A program made the position numbers and the translations under genes. From positions 1 through 15,863 of the forward strand of contig CALFVM010000006.1 of the NCBI GenBank assembly GCA_937928665.1: a stretch of DNA of 15,863 bases. Reading direction: 5' to 3'. The notes under the pieces are model-generated. The model saw nothing but the letters and a program-made list of their open reading frames with translations. It searched no databases and was not told the origin of the DNA. Numbering within the stretch: the stretch's first letter is position 1; every line of letters starts with the position of its first letter. Shown in pieces: positions 1 through 6,784 of this stretch. The stretch comes from an uncultured Candidatus Methylacidiphilales bacterium. Lineage in GTDB: Bacteria > Verrucomicrobiota > Verrucomicrobiia > Methylacidiphilales > CALFVM01.

Positions 1-896
1 TCCACCACCACTCCATCCACCGGGAGCAACTCCCCCGGCCGCACTAAAATCCGGTCCCCCACCTCCAAACTCTCCACCGACACCATCCGCGTCTCCGTCC
101 CCTCCTTCTTCAAGGCCCGGTCCGGACGCAGCCGCATCAGCGATCCGATCGCCCGGCGCGTCCGTTCCAACGCATACCGCTGCAGCACATCGGAAAAACT
201 GAACAGAAACAACAACAACGCCCCTTCAAACGGTGCTCCAACAATCGCCGCCCCCACCGCCGCCAGCACCATCAACAAATCAACATCCAACGTCCGCTCC
301 TTCAACGATGCCCACGCCGATCGCACCCCTTCCTGACCACAAAAAAGATACGCCCCGCCATACGCCGCCCACACCGGCACCGATTTTCCCCCGGCCACAT
401 GTTCCCCCACCGCCGCTCCAATCAGACAGCTCAAGCCCAGCCCGCACGCAATCTCCTCATTCCACTCTCCCGCCAAAAGCCTCTCCCGCCATCCCCGCTC
501 TCCCTGCCCGGCTCTCAGAGGTTCCACCTTCCCACCCGCTTCCCGCACCCCCGCCACCACCGTGGCCTCATCCGCCACCGCACTGTCAAACGTCAGACAA
601 AGGGCCTGGCCTAAAAAGGTCGCCCGTGCCCGGCGCACCCCCGGAATCCTCTCCACCCGCTCCTCCAACCGCACGGCCGCCGCCTCGCACCCCTGTCCGT
701 CCAAGCGCAACACGCACCGCCGCGTTCCACCTGTTTCCACCCGCACATGCTCCAGCAAAATCTGCCGCACCTCTTCATCCGACAAACGACCCGGATCAAA
801 CCTCACCTCCAACGTTCCCGCCTGCGGCTCCGACAAACCCACGATCCCCGCATGATCGGCGATCGTATGACCCTTGCCCGTCTCATCCGTTTTCAT
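1..896 (-). CDS. Heavy-metal translocating P1B-type ATPase, N-terminal part (cut by window edge)
   Basis: Translating the minus strand from the ATG at 896-894 gives 298 uninterrupted codons running off the left edge. Family knowledge: P1B ATPases pump soft or transition metals across the inner membrane. Seen: about 140 soluble residues with two HMA-like segments (residues 16-50 and 58-105), hydrophobic segments near 147-165, 173-190, 203-220 and 222-238, then the actuator-domain entry motif RPGELLPVDGVVV at 286-298. The TLDVDLLM stretch and the RTRRAI-SLM-LRP stretch are typical of P1B pumps. The phosphorylation site (DKTGT) and the transmembrane CPx motif lie outside the window, so the metal cannot be named. 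Oddity: neither HMA segment has a full GMxCxxC site; the second keeps one Cys (GQGCEAA, Cys70) and the first looks like the second half of a domain only. The gene is divergent from the peroxiredoxin gene, with under 90 bp between the starts. The reading frame stays open upstream, so an earlier start is possible. Confidence 0.93.
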   Translation of the reverse strand, partial: MKTDETGKGHTIADHAGIVGLSEPQAGTLEVRFDPGRLSDEEVRQILLEHVRVETGGTRRCVLRLDGQGCEAAAVRLEERVERIPGVRRARATFLGQALCLTFDSAVADEATVVAGVREAGGKVEPLRAGQGERGWRERLLAGEWNEEIACGLGLSCLIGAAVGEHVAGGKSVPVWAAYGGAYLFCGQEGVRSAWASLKERTLDVDLLMVLAAVGAAIVGAPFEGALLLFLFSFSDVLQRYALERTRRAIGSLMRLRPDRALKKEGTETRMVSVESLEVGDRILVRPGELLPVDGVVV

Positions 897-982
897 TTCC
901 GGCTCTCTAGCTCGCCCTTCTGCGTCGGCCAAGCAATTCTCCGCAGTTGCGCCCCGCCTAATTCGTGAAAACCTCAACGGCT

Positions 983-1456
983 ATGCATCCTCAACCTCTC
1001 TCCGTCGGCAGCCCCGCTCCCAACTTCACCCTTCCCAACCAGGATGGCCAGCCCGTCTCTCTGGCCTCCCTCCGGGGCAACACCGTCATCCTCTACTTCT
1101 ACCCGAAAGACGACACCTCCGGCTGCACCACCGAAGCCTGCGGTTTCCGCGACCGCTTCCCCCAATTCCAAAAACTCAAGGCACTCATCTACGGCGTCAG
1201 CCCGGACTCACCTGCGTCCCATCGCAAGTTCATTGCCAAACACAACCTCCCCTTCCCCCTCCTCTCCGACGAATCCCAAGACATGCTCCAGTCCTATGGC
1301 GTGTGGGTTGAAAAATCCATGTATGGACGCAAATACATGGGCGTCGAACGGTCCACCGTCATCATCGATCCCGATGGCCGCGTCGGTCACATCTTCCGTA
1401 AGGTCAAACCAGCCGATCACCCCGCCGAAGTCGAGGCCTTCCTCAGCTCCCGGTAG
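983..1456 (+). CDS. bcp: Peroxiredoxin, BCP/PrxQ family
   Basis: Thiol peroxidase that reduces H2O2 and organic hydroperoxides in the cytoplasm. The protein opens with SVGSPAPNFTLPNQDG, the usual BCP start, and has the YFYPKDDTSGCTTEACGFRD active site: peroxidatic Cys48 and a putative resolving Cys53 five residues later, the atypical 2-Cys PrxQ pattern. A YGV/KYMG region and a STVIIDPDGRV strand follow, as in the family. I chose ATG 983 (157 aa, normal family length); an in-frame GTG at 965 would add six residues. No clear Shine-Dalgarno precedes either start. The gene is divergent from the P1B ATPase, so the roughly 90 bp between them must carry both promoters; a shared metal/oxidant response is conceivable but not shown. 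It is convergent with the glycosyltransferase downstream. Confidence 0.95.
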   Translation: MHPQPLSVGSPAPNFTLPNQDGQPVSLASLRGNTVILYFYPKDDTSGCTTEACGFRDRFPQFQKLKALIYGVSPDSPASHRKFIAKHNLPFPLLSDESQDMLQSYGVWVEKSMYGRKYMGVERSTVIIDPDGRVGHIFRKVKPADHPAEVEAFLSSR

Positions 1457-1497
1457 AGGCCGCCGACGCTCTCCTGGTCCCACGCTCACCCCCTGAA

Positions 1498-1515
1498 GCT
1501 CGGAACCGTCCGAGC
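1498..1515. terminator. Short perfect hairpin between convergent genes
   Basis: A 7-bp perfect inverted repeat (GCTCGGA / TCCGAGC) with a 4-nt loop lies in the 97-bp gap between the convergent bcp and glycosyltransferase genes. Its position fits a bidirectional terminator, but neither side is followed by a T-tract, so intrinsic termination is unproven. Confidence 0.4.
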
Positions 1516-1553
1516 AGGCTTGACGCCTTTGGCACTCGATGCGCTTTGCGACC

Positions 1554-2351
1554 TCAGAATATGCCGTGCCCCTTGGCACCATCCCGCACTCGTCCGAACC
1601 ATCTCCGTTTTGCCCGATAATAATGCTGCCCAACTGCGGCCATCCACACGGCCTCTGACCAGCGACGCCACGCCGGGCGATACGCCGCCAGCGCCTGGGC
1701 CGATTCCCACCATGCCGCTGCCAACTGCGCCGAAGTCTTCGCGTCCGGATGCAGCCGCATCGAAGCCAGCGGCTGGCGCAGATAATGCCAGCGCGTCTCC
1801 CGCCCCGCCCGGAGCCAGAACTCATAGTCCATGCAATACCTCAGATCAGGATTAAACTTTCCAAACCGGTCTCGCACCCGCCGCCGCCAGAACGTGGCCG
1901 GTTGCGAAAGAAAGTTCGTCCGCACCAACCGCGAATACGAAAACGGCCCAGCCGTCTTCAGCCGACGCCGCCCCGCCGGCATCTCCAGAAAATAATAATC
2001 GCCATACACAAAATCGAATTCCTCCTCCGCCTCGAACGCATCCAACACCTCCCGGGCCGTGTCCGGCTCCCACGTGTCATCTGAACAGAGGTAACACAGA
2101 ATCTCTCCGCGAGCTTGTTCCATCCCCTTGTTGATCGCGTCCGTCTGGCCCTGATCGGCTTCCGAAACCCACGACGCGAAGGACTGCCCCTTGAGCACCT
2201 CCAGGGTTCCATCCGTCGATCCCCCGTCCACCACCACATGCTCCACCTGATGCCGCGGTGCGGCCCGCTCCGCCGCCGCACGAACCGACGCCAGCGTTTC
2301 CGGCAGCCATTCGCCTTGTTGATAGGACGGAGTCACAACGGTCAGAGTCAT
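1554..2351 (-). CDS. Family 2 glycosyltransferase
   Basis: GT-A fold inverting glycosyltransferase that transfers sugar from a nucleotide-sugar donor, usually to a polysaccharide or lipid-linked acceptor in the cytoplasm. The N-terminus MTLTVVTPSYQQGEWLPETL is a classic GT2 start. Then come HVVVDGGSTDGT (residues 38-49, nucleotide binding), DQGQTDAINKGM (66-77) and LCSDDTWEPD (88-97) with the metal-binding acidic pair. The acceptor side has QPATFWRR (150-157) and a DYEFWLR motif (175-181) with the likely catalytic acid. I chose the ATG at 2351 (265 aa) because family similarity begins there; the frame continues upstream to 2495, but that stretch carries no recognisable domain. No transmembrane segment is visible. 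The gene stands alone, divergent from selO and convergent with bcp, so the pathway (O-antigen, exopolysaccharide or protein glycan) cannot be told. Confidence 0.93.
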   Translation of the reverse strand: MTLTVVTPSYQQGEWLPETLASVRAAAERAAPRHQVEHVVVDGGSTDGTLEVLKGQSFASWVSEADQGQTDAINKGMEQARGEILCYLCSDDTWEPDTAREVLDAFEAEEEFDFVYGDYYFLEMPAGRRRLKTAGPFSYSRLVRTNFLSQPATFWRRRVRDRFGKFNPDLRYCMDYEFWLRAGRETRWHYLRQPLASMRLHPDAKTSAQLAAAWWESAQALAAYRPAWRRWSEAVWMAAVGQHYYRAKRRWFGRVRDGAKGHGIF

Positions 2352-2433
2352 AGGAACGGATCGGGTTGAAGAAAAATCGCCAGAAATCAGGCCGGATGTT
2401 CCCATGAAAAACCGAAACCGAAACGCCAAACTT

Positions 2434-2461
2434 TTGCTTCCCCCTTGCACCCCTTTATCAA
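2434..2461 (+). promoter_or_regulatory. Possible sigma70-like promoter upstream of selO
   Basis: TTGCTT (2434-2439) and TATCAA (2456-2461) are separated by 16 nt and end about 34 nt before the selO ATG, inside the 143-bp gap between the divergent glycosyltransferase and selO. The match to consensus is modest and could be chance. Confidence 0.25.
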
Positions 2462-2494
2462 TCCGCCCAGCCTCTCCCCGTGACCGTTCACTCA

Positions 2495-3943
2495 ATGCAC
2501 GGCTGGAACTGGGTCCATTCCTACACCGGCTTGCCCCGGCCTTTTTTCTCCCGTGTGCAGCCCGCCCAAGTTCCGGCTCCCCGCACCGTTTTTTGGAATC
2601 AAACCCTCGCCACCGAACTCGGGCTCAACCCTGACGCATTTCCCCCGGAAGAAGTCGCCGCCCAACTCTCCGGCAATCGCCTTCCTCCAGGCACCGATCC
2701 CATCGCCCAGGCCTACGCCGGCCACCAGTTCGGCCACTTCACCATGCTGGGCGATGGCCGTGCCATCCTCCTCGGCGAACACCTCACCCCCGCCCAACAC
2801 CGGGTCGATATCCAGCTCAAGGGGTCCGGCGTCACCCCCTACTCCCGCCGGGGCGATGGCAAAGCCGCCCTCGGCCCCATGCTCCGCGAATACCTCATCA
2901 GTGAAGCCATGCACGCCCTGGGCATCCCTACCACCCGCAGCCTGGCTGTCGTCGCCACCGGGGAAACCATCTACCGCGAAACACCTCTCCCCGGCGCCAT
3001 CCTCACCCGCATTGCCGCCAGCCATCTCCGCGTCGGCACTTTCCAATTTGCCGCCACCCTCGACCAGCCTGAGTCTCTCCGTGCTCTTGTCACCTACACC
3101 ATCCACCGCCACTTCCCTGCTGCCGCCCAAGCCGATTGCCTGGCCCTCGCCCTCCTCGAGAACGTGATCAACCGCCAGGCTGAACTCGTGGCCCAATGGC
3201 TGGCCGTCGGATTCGTTCACGGCGTCATGAACACCGACAACATGGCTCTGTCGGGCGAAACCATCGACTACGGCCCCTGCGCCTTCCTCGATCGCTACCA
3301 CCCTGACGCCGTCTTCAGCTCCATCGACCACGCAGGTCGATACGCCTACGCTCGCCAACCTTCCATCGCCCAATGGAACCTCGCTCGATTCGCCGAAACC
3401 CTCCTTCCGGAGATCGACCCAATTCCCGAACGGGCCATTGAACTTGCCCGAACCGCGGTGGAAACTTTCGCGCCCCAATTTCAACGCGCCTGGCTCCTCC
3501 GCATGCGGGCCAAGCTCGGCCTCCAAATCCCCGAGGCCGAAGACCAAATTCTCATCCAAACCCTTCTTCGTTGGATGACCGAAACCGGAGTCGACTTTAC
3601 CGCCACCTTCCGCAACCTTACCTTCCATCTTGATTCGGCCACCGCTCAGCCTCCCGACCGCGATTTCGGCGCGTGGCTTCAGTCATGGCGCGCCCGGCTC
3701 AGACGCGAGAACGTCCCGTCCGACCAAATTCGGCAACGTCTCCACCGCGCCAACCCACGCTTCACCCCGCGGAACGCCCGCGTTGAAGAAGCCCTCGCTG
3801 CAGCCCATCACGGCGATCTCGCCCCCTTACAACGCCTCCTCCGCGTCCTCGCCCGACCCTACGACGAACATCCCGGAGACGAAGGTCTCGCCGAACCCCC
3901 GCCCGACGGCGGCGTCGGTTACCAGACCTTCTGCGGGACCTGA
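2495..3943 (+). CDS. selO: SelO/YdiU family protein adenylyltransferase
   Basis: Pseudokinase-fold enzyme that transfers AMP from ATP to Ser/Thr/Tyr of proteins; known SelO targets include glutaredoxin and metabolic enzymes, linking it to the redox response. Seen (numbering from ATG 2495): AYAGHQFGHF near 73-82 and MLGDGRAILLGE near 84-95; LKGSGVTPYSRRGDGKAA with Lys109; REYLISEAM with Glu132; HGVMNTDNM with Asp248/Asn249; and the metal-binding DYG with Asp258. These match the inverted-ATP active site of the family. Length (482 aa) is close to E. coli YdiU. The C-terminus ends in FCGT (Cys480): eukaryotic SelO has selenocysteine near its C-terminus, and E. coli SelO forms a regulatory disulfide using a C-terminal Cys. 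Cys262 just after DYG could be the partner. An in-frame GTG at 2480 is an alternative start. The gene is convergent with the AsmA-like gene, 54 bp away. Confidence 0.96.
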   Translation: MHGWNWVHSYTGLPRPFFSRVQPAQVPAPRTVFWNQTLATELGLNPDAFPPEEVAAQLSGNRLPPGTDPIAQAYAGHQFGHFTMLGDGRAILLGEHLTPAQHRVDIQLKGSGVTPYSRRGDGKAALGPMLREYLISEAMHALGIPTTRSLAVVATGETIYRETPLPGAILTRIAASHLRVGTFQFAATLDQPESLRALVTYTIHRHFPAAAQADCLALALLENVINRQAELVAQWLAVGFVHGVMNTDNMALSGETIDYGPCAFLDRYHPDAVFSSIDHAGRYAYARQPSIAQWNLARFAETLLPEIDPIPERAIELARTAVETFAPQFQRAWLLRMRAKLGLQIPEAEDQILIQTLLRWMTETGVDFTATFRNLTFHLDSATAQPPDRDFGAWLQSWRARLRRENVPSDQIRQRLHRANPRFTPRNARVEEALAAAHHGDLAPLQRLLRVLARPYDEHPGDEGLAEPPPDGGVGYQTFCGT

Positions 3944-3997
3944 TGCACGCTAACCGGCAAACCGGCCACCTCCCCCCCTCTTCTCCGCGCCAACCCG

Positions 3998-5368
3998 TCA
4001 AAAGCCAAGAGTCCGGCCCAGCGTATCAATCAAATCCCCGGCCTTCTCGCGGACTTTCGTTGGCACCGCATCTAGGACCGTCCCCACTGCTGCCTGTTGC
4101 AGTCGGGGCGTCAAATCCTCCGTCGGCGCATCGACCGTCCCGCCCAAAACCACCGGCGTCCAGACGTAACCGCCCTCTGCCGTGGTAAACACCTTCTCCG
4201 TCGCCCCGGGAATAATCCGAAGCGTTCGCGGCGTGGTCCCGACCATCAAATTACCCGAGAGGTTCGGCCCGTCGGCCCGAAACTGACCCATCACCTTCAA
4301 CAAAAGCTCCGACTCCACATTCAAATCGCTCACCGCCAGATGGGCCGGACTCCAATCCACCGTGCCATCCGCCACCTTGAATCGGAGCGTCCGGAACTCC
4401 TGGGTCTGCGTCAGCAGTGCCACCGTATTCAGAATCGGCAATGCCTCCAGTTGCGCTTCACGCAACCGAACCGGCCCCCGGATCCGGAGATCCCCCGCAC
4501 CCGTCGAACCTGCCACCTGCAACTCACCCTCCGCCCGGCCGGTCACCCGCCGCCGCCAATCCGCATCCAAAAACGGTGCCACGTCGATATTGCGAAACGT
4601 CGCATGCATCTCGATCCGCTTGGCACCGGTCAAATCCACTTTCCCCCGTAAATCCGCTGTCCCTCCCGTGTCATCCCGGAGGCGGCTCTCCAAAAACAGA
4701 AAATCCCCGGCATTCAACCGCACGAATCCCTTGTCGATCGTCATCTCCGGAAAGCCCGGCGAAAGCAAACGCCCGCCCTCCACCTGGAAGGTCCAGGTCC
4801 GCCCGTCCGGCTCCGCCGTCACCTTCGCGCCCCGCAGCCGCGACATCCCGCCTTTATCGGAAGGCCAGATCACCGTCGCGTCCCGACAGATGATTTTTCC
4901 CACCTTCACCTGGCGCGGCAACACTGCCAGTGCCGGAGAGGGCGCAATCTCCAGCGCGGGCGCCGGGGGAGCTTCCGGCAGGCTTCCATCCGCCCGACGC
5001 AACGGCGGCGTCAGATCAATCTCCAGCCGTTCCACCGTGATCTCCGGAATCTCCCACACTCCCCGAAACAGCGATGCCAACCGCAACTCCGCCCGAATCC
5101 GGTCTACCTCAGCCATCGCCACCGGCCCGTTCCCATTCCGCGCACCTGAAAAGCCACCCGAATAGACCGAAAACCCCGTCCAGACCAGCGGTTGGAAACC
5201 TCCTGCCAATCCCACCTCCTGCCCAATCAAATGCCCGATGATCTTCCGGCACTCTTCCCCGCGCAAGAAACGGTCCAGCCATAAATAGCCCCCGATGGAA
5301 ACGGCCAAAAGAACAACGACCAAAACCGCAGCAATTCCGCCAATCAAAGGAGCCAGCTTGACGTTCAT
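3998..5368 (-). CDS. AsmA-like single-pass membrane-anchored protein
   Basis: A 456-aa protein with one strong N-terminal transmembrane segment (about residues 7-30) and a long periplasmic part rich in short alternating strands. The C-terminal third resembles the AsmA/DUF748 layout: RGKVDLTGAKRIEMHATFRNIDV, AEGELQVAGSTGAGDLRIRG, LNTVALLTQTQEFRTLRFKVADG, and LSGNLMVGT. AsmA/TamB-class proteins form long beta-groove bridges implicated in lipid transport to, or assembly of, the outer membrane; at 456 aa this is a short member. Residues 125-145 are rich in Pro and Ala, probably a linker. The C-terminal 50 residues (PTEDLTPRLQQAAVGTVLDA onward) look helical. The start at 5368 is supported by the hydrophobic anchor right after MNVKLAPL; no strong Shine-Dalgarno is seen. 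Family placement is from sequence style, so the exact substrate is unknown. It is divergent from the GT87 operon. Confidence 0.8.
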   Translation of the reverse strand: MNVKLAPLIGGIAAVLVVVLLAVSIGGYLWLDRFLRGEECRKIIGHLIGQEVGLAGGFQPLVWTGFSVYSGGFSGARNGNGPVAMAEVDRIRAELRLASLFRGVWEIPEITVERLEIDLTPPLRRADGSLPEAPPAPALEIAPSPALAVLPRQVKVGKIICRDATVIWPSDKGGMSRLRGAKVTAEPDGRTWTFQVEGGRLLSPGFPEMTIDKGFVRLNAGDFLFLESRLRDDTGGTADLRGKVDLTGAKRIEMHATFRNIDVAPFLDADWRRRVTGRAEGELQVAGSTGAGDLRIRGPVRLREAQLEALPILNTVALLTQTQEFRTLRFKVADGTVDWSPAHLAVSDLNVESELLLKVMGQFRADGPNLSGNLMVGTTPRTLRIIPGATEKVFTTAEGGYVWTPVVLGGTVDAPTEDLTPRLQQAAVGTVLDAVPTKVREKAGDLIDTLGRTLGF

Positions 5369-5381
5369 TTCGAACGTTCAT
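5361..5381. repeat. Direct repeat ACGTTCAT across the AsmA-like start
   Basis: ACGTTCAT occurs at 5361-5368 and again at 5374-5381, a 13-bp period. On the minus strand each copy reads ATGAACGT, so the start codon is duplicated out of frame; only the 5368 copy opens the AsmA-like frame. The second copy sits inside the palindrome GAACGTTC. Confidence 0.6.
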
Positions 5382-5433
5382 GTTACCCCCTCACCTGCAC
5401 GGTGTCACCCCTCGGCCACAACTTCCTTCCACC

Positions 5434-5454
5434 GCCCTCCCCAGCGTCGAGGGC
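5434..5454. repeat. Small inverted repeat in the 184-bp divergent gap
   Basis: GCCCTC (5434-5439) and GAGGGC (5449-5454) form a 6-bp stem with a 9-nt loop. A related GGCGAGGGCGG motif recurs near 5493-5503. The rest of the gap (5369-5552) is pyrimidine-rich on the + strand. It must hold promoters for both divergent units, but no convincing -35/-10 pair was found. Confidence 0.35.
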
Positions 5455-5552
5455 TCCCCGACCACCCAACCATCCCCATTTCTTACGCTCCACCCGGCGA
5501 GGGCGGACTCCCGCGCTTGCTTCACCACCCTCTGGCGTTTAACCATGGGCCG

Positions 5553-6758
5553 GTGCGGATTCCTGTAATCTGGCGTTTGACCGGCTCCGCCCTTGCTTTG
5601 AGTGCCGTCGTCGTTGTCGCATCCCTCATCGGGCAAAGCTACCTCCTCGGACTCACCTCCTGGAAACCCGGCCAGGACTGGGGCGGCGATATGAAACAGC
5701 ATTGGACCGCCGCGCGCATGGTTGACGAAGCAGGCTTTCCTTACCTCTATCGTGACTTCGCCTTCAGCCGCGAAATCACGCGGGACTTTCATGGGGACAA
5801 CTTCGCCGCCGGACGTTTCCTTGACCGGCACGACTACCGCTACGGCCCCATCGTTGCCTGGGTCGCCTGGCAGCTCCAAGCATGGCCTTACGCCGCCTGG
5901 CTCGCCACCTGGTTGGTCATGTCCCTGGCCGCGATGACCCTCGGCTGGTGGCTGCTCCGCCAACAGTGGCCGTCCGAAACAACCGGGCCCGGCGGCTGGC
6001 TCGCCCTCGCCGCCTTTCCTCCCACCCTCTACGCCTTTAGCATCTACCAGAACGCGCCCCTGACCTTCGGCATCCTCGCCCCGGCCCTTTTCCTCGCCGC
6101 CCAAGGCCATCCCGCCTGGGCCGGAGCACTCCTCGCCTGCGCTCATTACAAGCCCCAGCTTCTGGCCTTTCTCTTCATCGGCCTGCTGGCCGCCCGACAC
6201 TGGCGGGCGGCGGCGGCTCTCGGTGCCGTTTCAGCCGCGCTGCTCCTTCTCGGTGTCGTTCTCTGCGGTTGGGAAGCCCACCAGGCCTGGATCGAGAGTT
6301 TGATCGGGATCATGCGCGGAGAGCAGGGCGACGAAATGGCAACGAATATCCCGTGGCGGGGTTTCATTGCCACCATGGTGCCCGGACTTGCTCCGGGCAC
6401 CGTGTCCCTCCTCGCCAACGGGCTTCTGGCCGCCTCCGGTGCCACTCTCTTCGCCTGGTTTCAACGGGACCGGACCGACGGTGCTCCTCCCGACCTTGCC
6501 TGCTCCTGCGCCGCCACCCTCGGCTGGTGGCTGGTTTTTTCTCCGCACGTTAAGCCCTACGATCTCATCCTGGCGATTCCCGCCACCGTGGTCCTGCTGG
6601 CCCGCTCCGGCGGAAGTCGGGCCGCCTGGGTTTGGGCCACGCTTTGGATGGCAGCCTTGCTGGGTGTCTTTGCCCGGCTCATCGGCCCTTCTCTGGCCGC
6701 CGTGCCCCTGACCGCCTGGTGGCTCTTGTTGCTCGCACCGCGACGAGCCAGGGCGTAG
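5553..6758 (+). CDS. GT87-type polytopic glycosyltransferase, copy 1
   Basis: GT87 (DUF2029) proteins are GT-C-fold membrane glycosyltransferases using polyprenyl-phosphate sugars, often mannose, on the periplasmic side. This 401-aa protein has roughly 9-11 hydrophobic segments. After the first membrane segment (about 8-33) comes GQDWGGDMKQHWTAA (residues 40-54) with Asp46, in the place of the acidic catalytic loop of GT-C enzymes. A YRYGPIVAW motif (96-104), QNAPLTFGIL (166-175) and ACAHYKPQLL (195-204) follow, then PHVKPYDLILAIP near the C-terminal third. The start is chosen as GTG 5553, because the longer open frame overlaps the AsmA-like gene and codes for a proline-rich nonsense stretch; TTG 5577 is an alternative. 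The copy 2 gene follows after 13 bp and shares all these motifs. The specific sugar and acceptor cannot be read from the sequence. Confidence 0.85.
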   Translation: MRIPVIWRLTGSALALSAVVVVASLIGQSYLLGLTSWKPGQDWGGDMKQHWTAARMVDEAGFPYLYRDFAFSREITRDFHGDNFAAGRFLDRHDYRYGPIVAWVAWQLQAWPYAAWLATWLVMSLAAMTLGWWLLRQQWPSETTGPGGWLALAAFPPTLYAFSIYQNAPLTFGILAPALFLAAQGHPAWAGALLACAHYKPQLLAFLFIGLLAARHWRAAAALGAVSAALLLLGVVLCGWEAHQAWIESLIGIMRGEQGDEMATNIPWRGFIATMVPGLAPGTVSLLANGLLAASGATLFAWFQRDRTDGAPPDLACSCAATLGWWLVFSPHVKPYDLILAIPATVVLLARSGGSRAAWVWATLWMAALLGVFARLIGPSLAAVPLTAWWLLLLAPRRARA

Positions 6759-6784
6759 GGTCCCTTTCAAGATGGAGGGACACC
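6758..6784 (+). promoter_or_regulatory. Predicted hairpin enclosing the start codon of GT87 copy 2
   Basis: GTCCCT (6760-6765) pairs perfectly with AGGGAC (6776-6781), and two further G-C pairs can form across a bulged A (6758-6759 with 6783-6784). The 10-nt loop contains the ATG at 6772 and the 5' arm begins at the last base of the copy 1 stop codon. This geometry would suit translational coupling. It is a prediction from pairing only. Confidence 0.4.

Noticed and set aside
233..910. 225-codon plus-strand proline-rich frame at the left end
   Set aside because: It is the shadow of the P1B ATPase on the minus strand; the proline runs come from C-rich sequence.
2492..3628. 378-codon open frame antisense to selO
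   Set aside because: SelO has a full set of family motifs on the other strand; the antisense frame has no recognisable domain and is explained by C-rich third positions.
3944..3997. CCGG-CAAA-CCGG hairpin between selO and the AsmA-like gene
   Set aside because: Only a 4-bp self-complementary stem with no T-tract; too weak to call a terminator.
5517..5544. TTGCTT / TTAACC as a promoter for GT87 copy 1
   Set aside because: The -10 box would end about 9 nt before the chosen start, leaving almost no leader, and the match is poor.
5295..5552. N-terminal extension of GT87 copy 1
   Set aside because: It overlaps the AsmA-like gene and encodes a proline-rich sequence without similarity to the paralogue; the first membrane segment starts right after GTG 5553.
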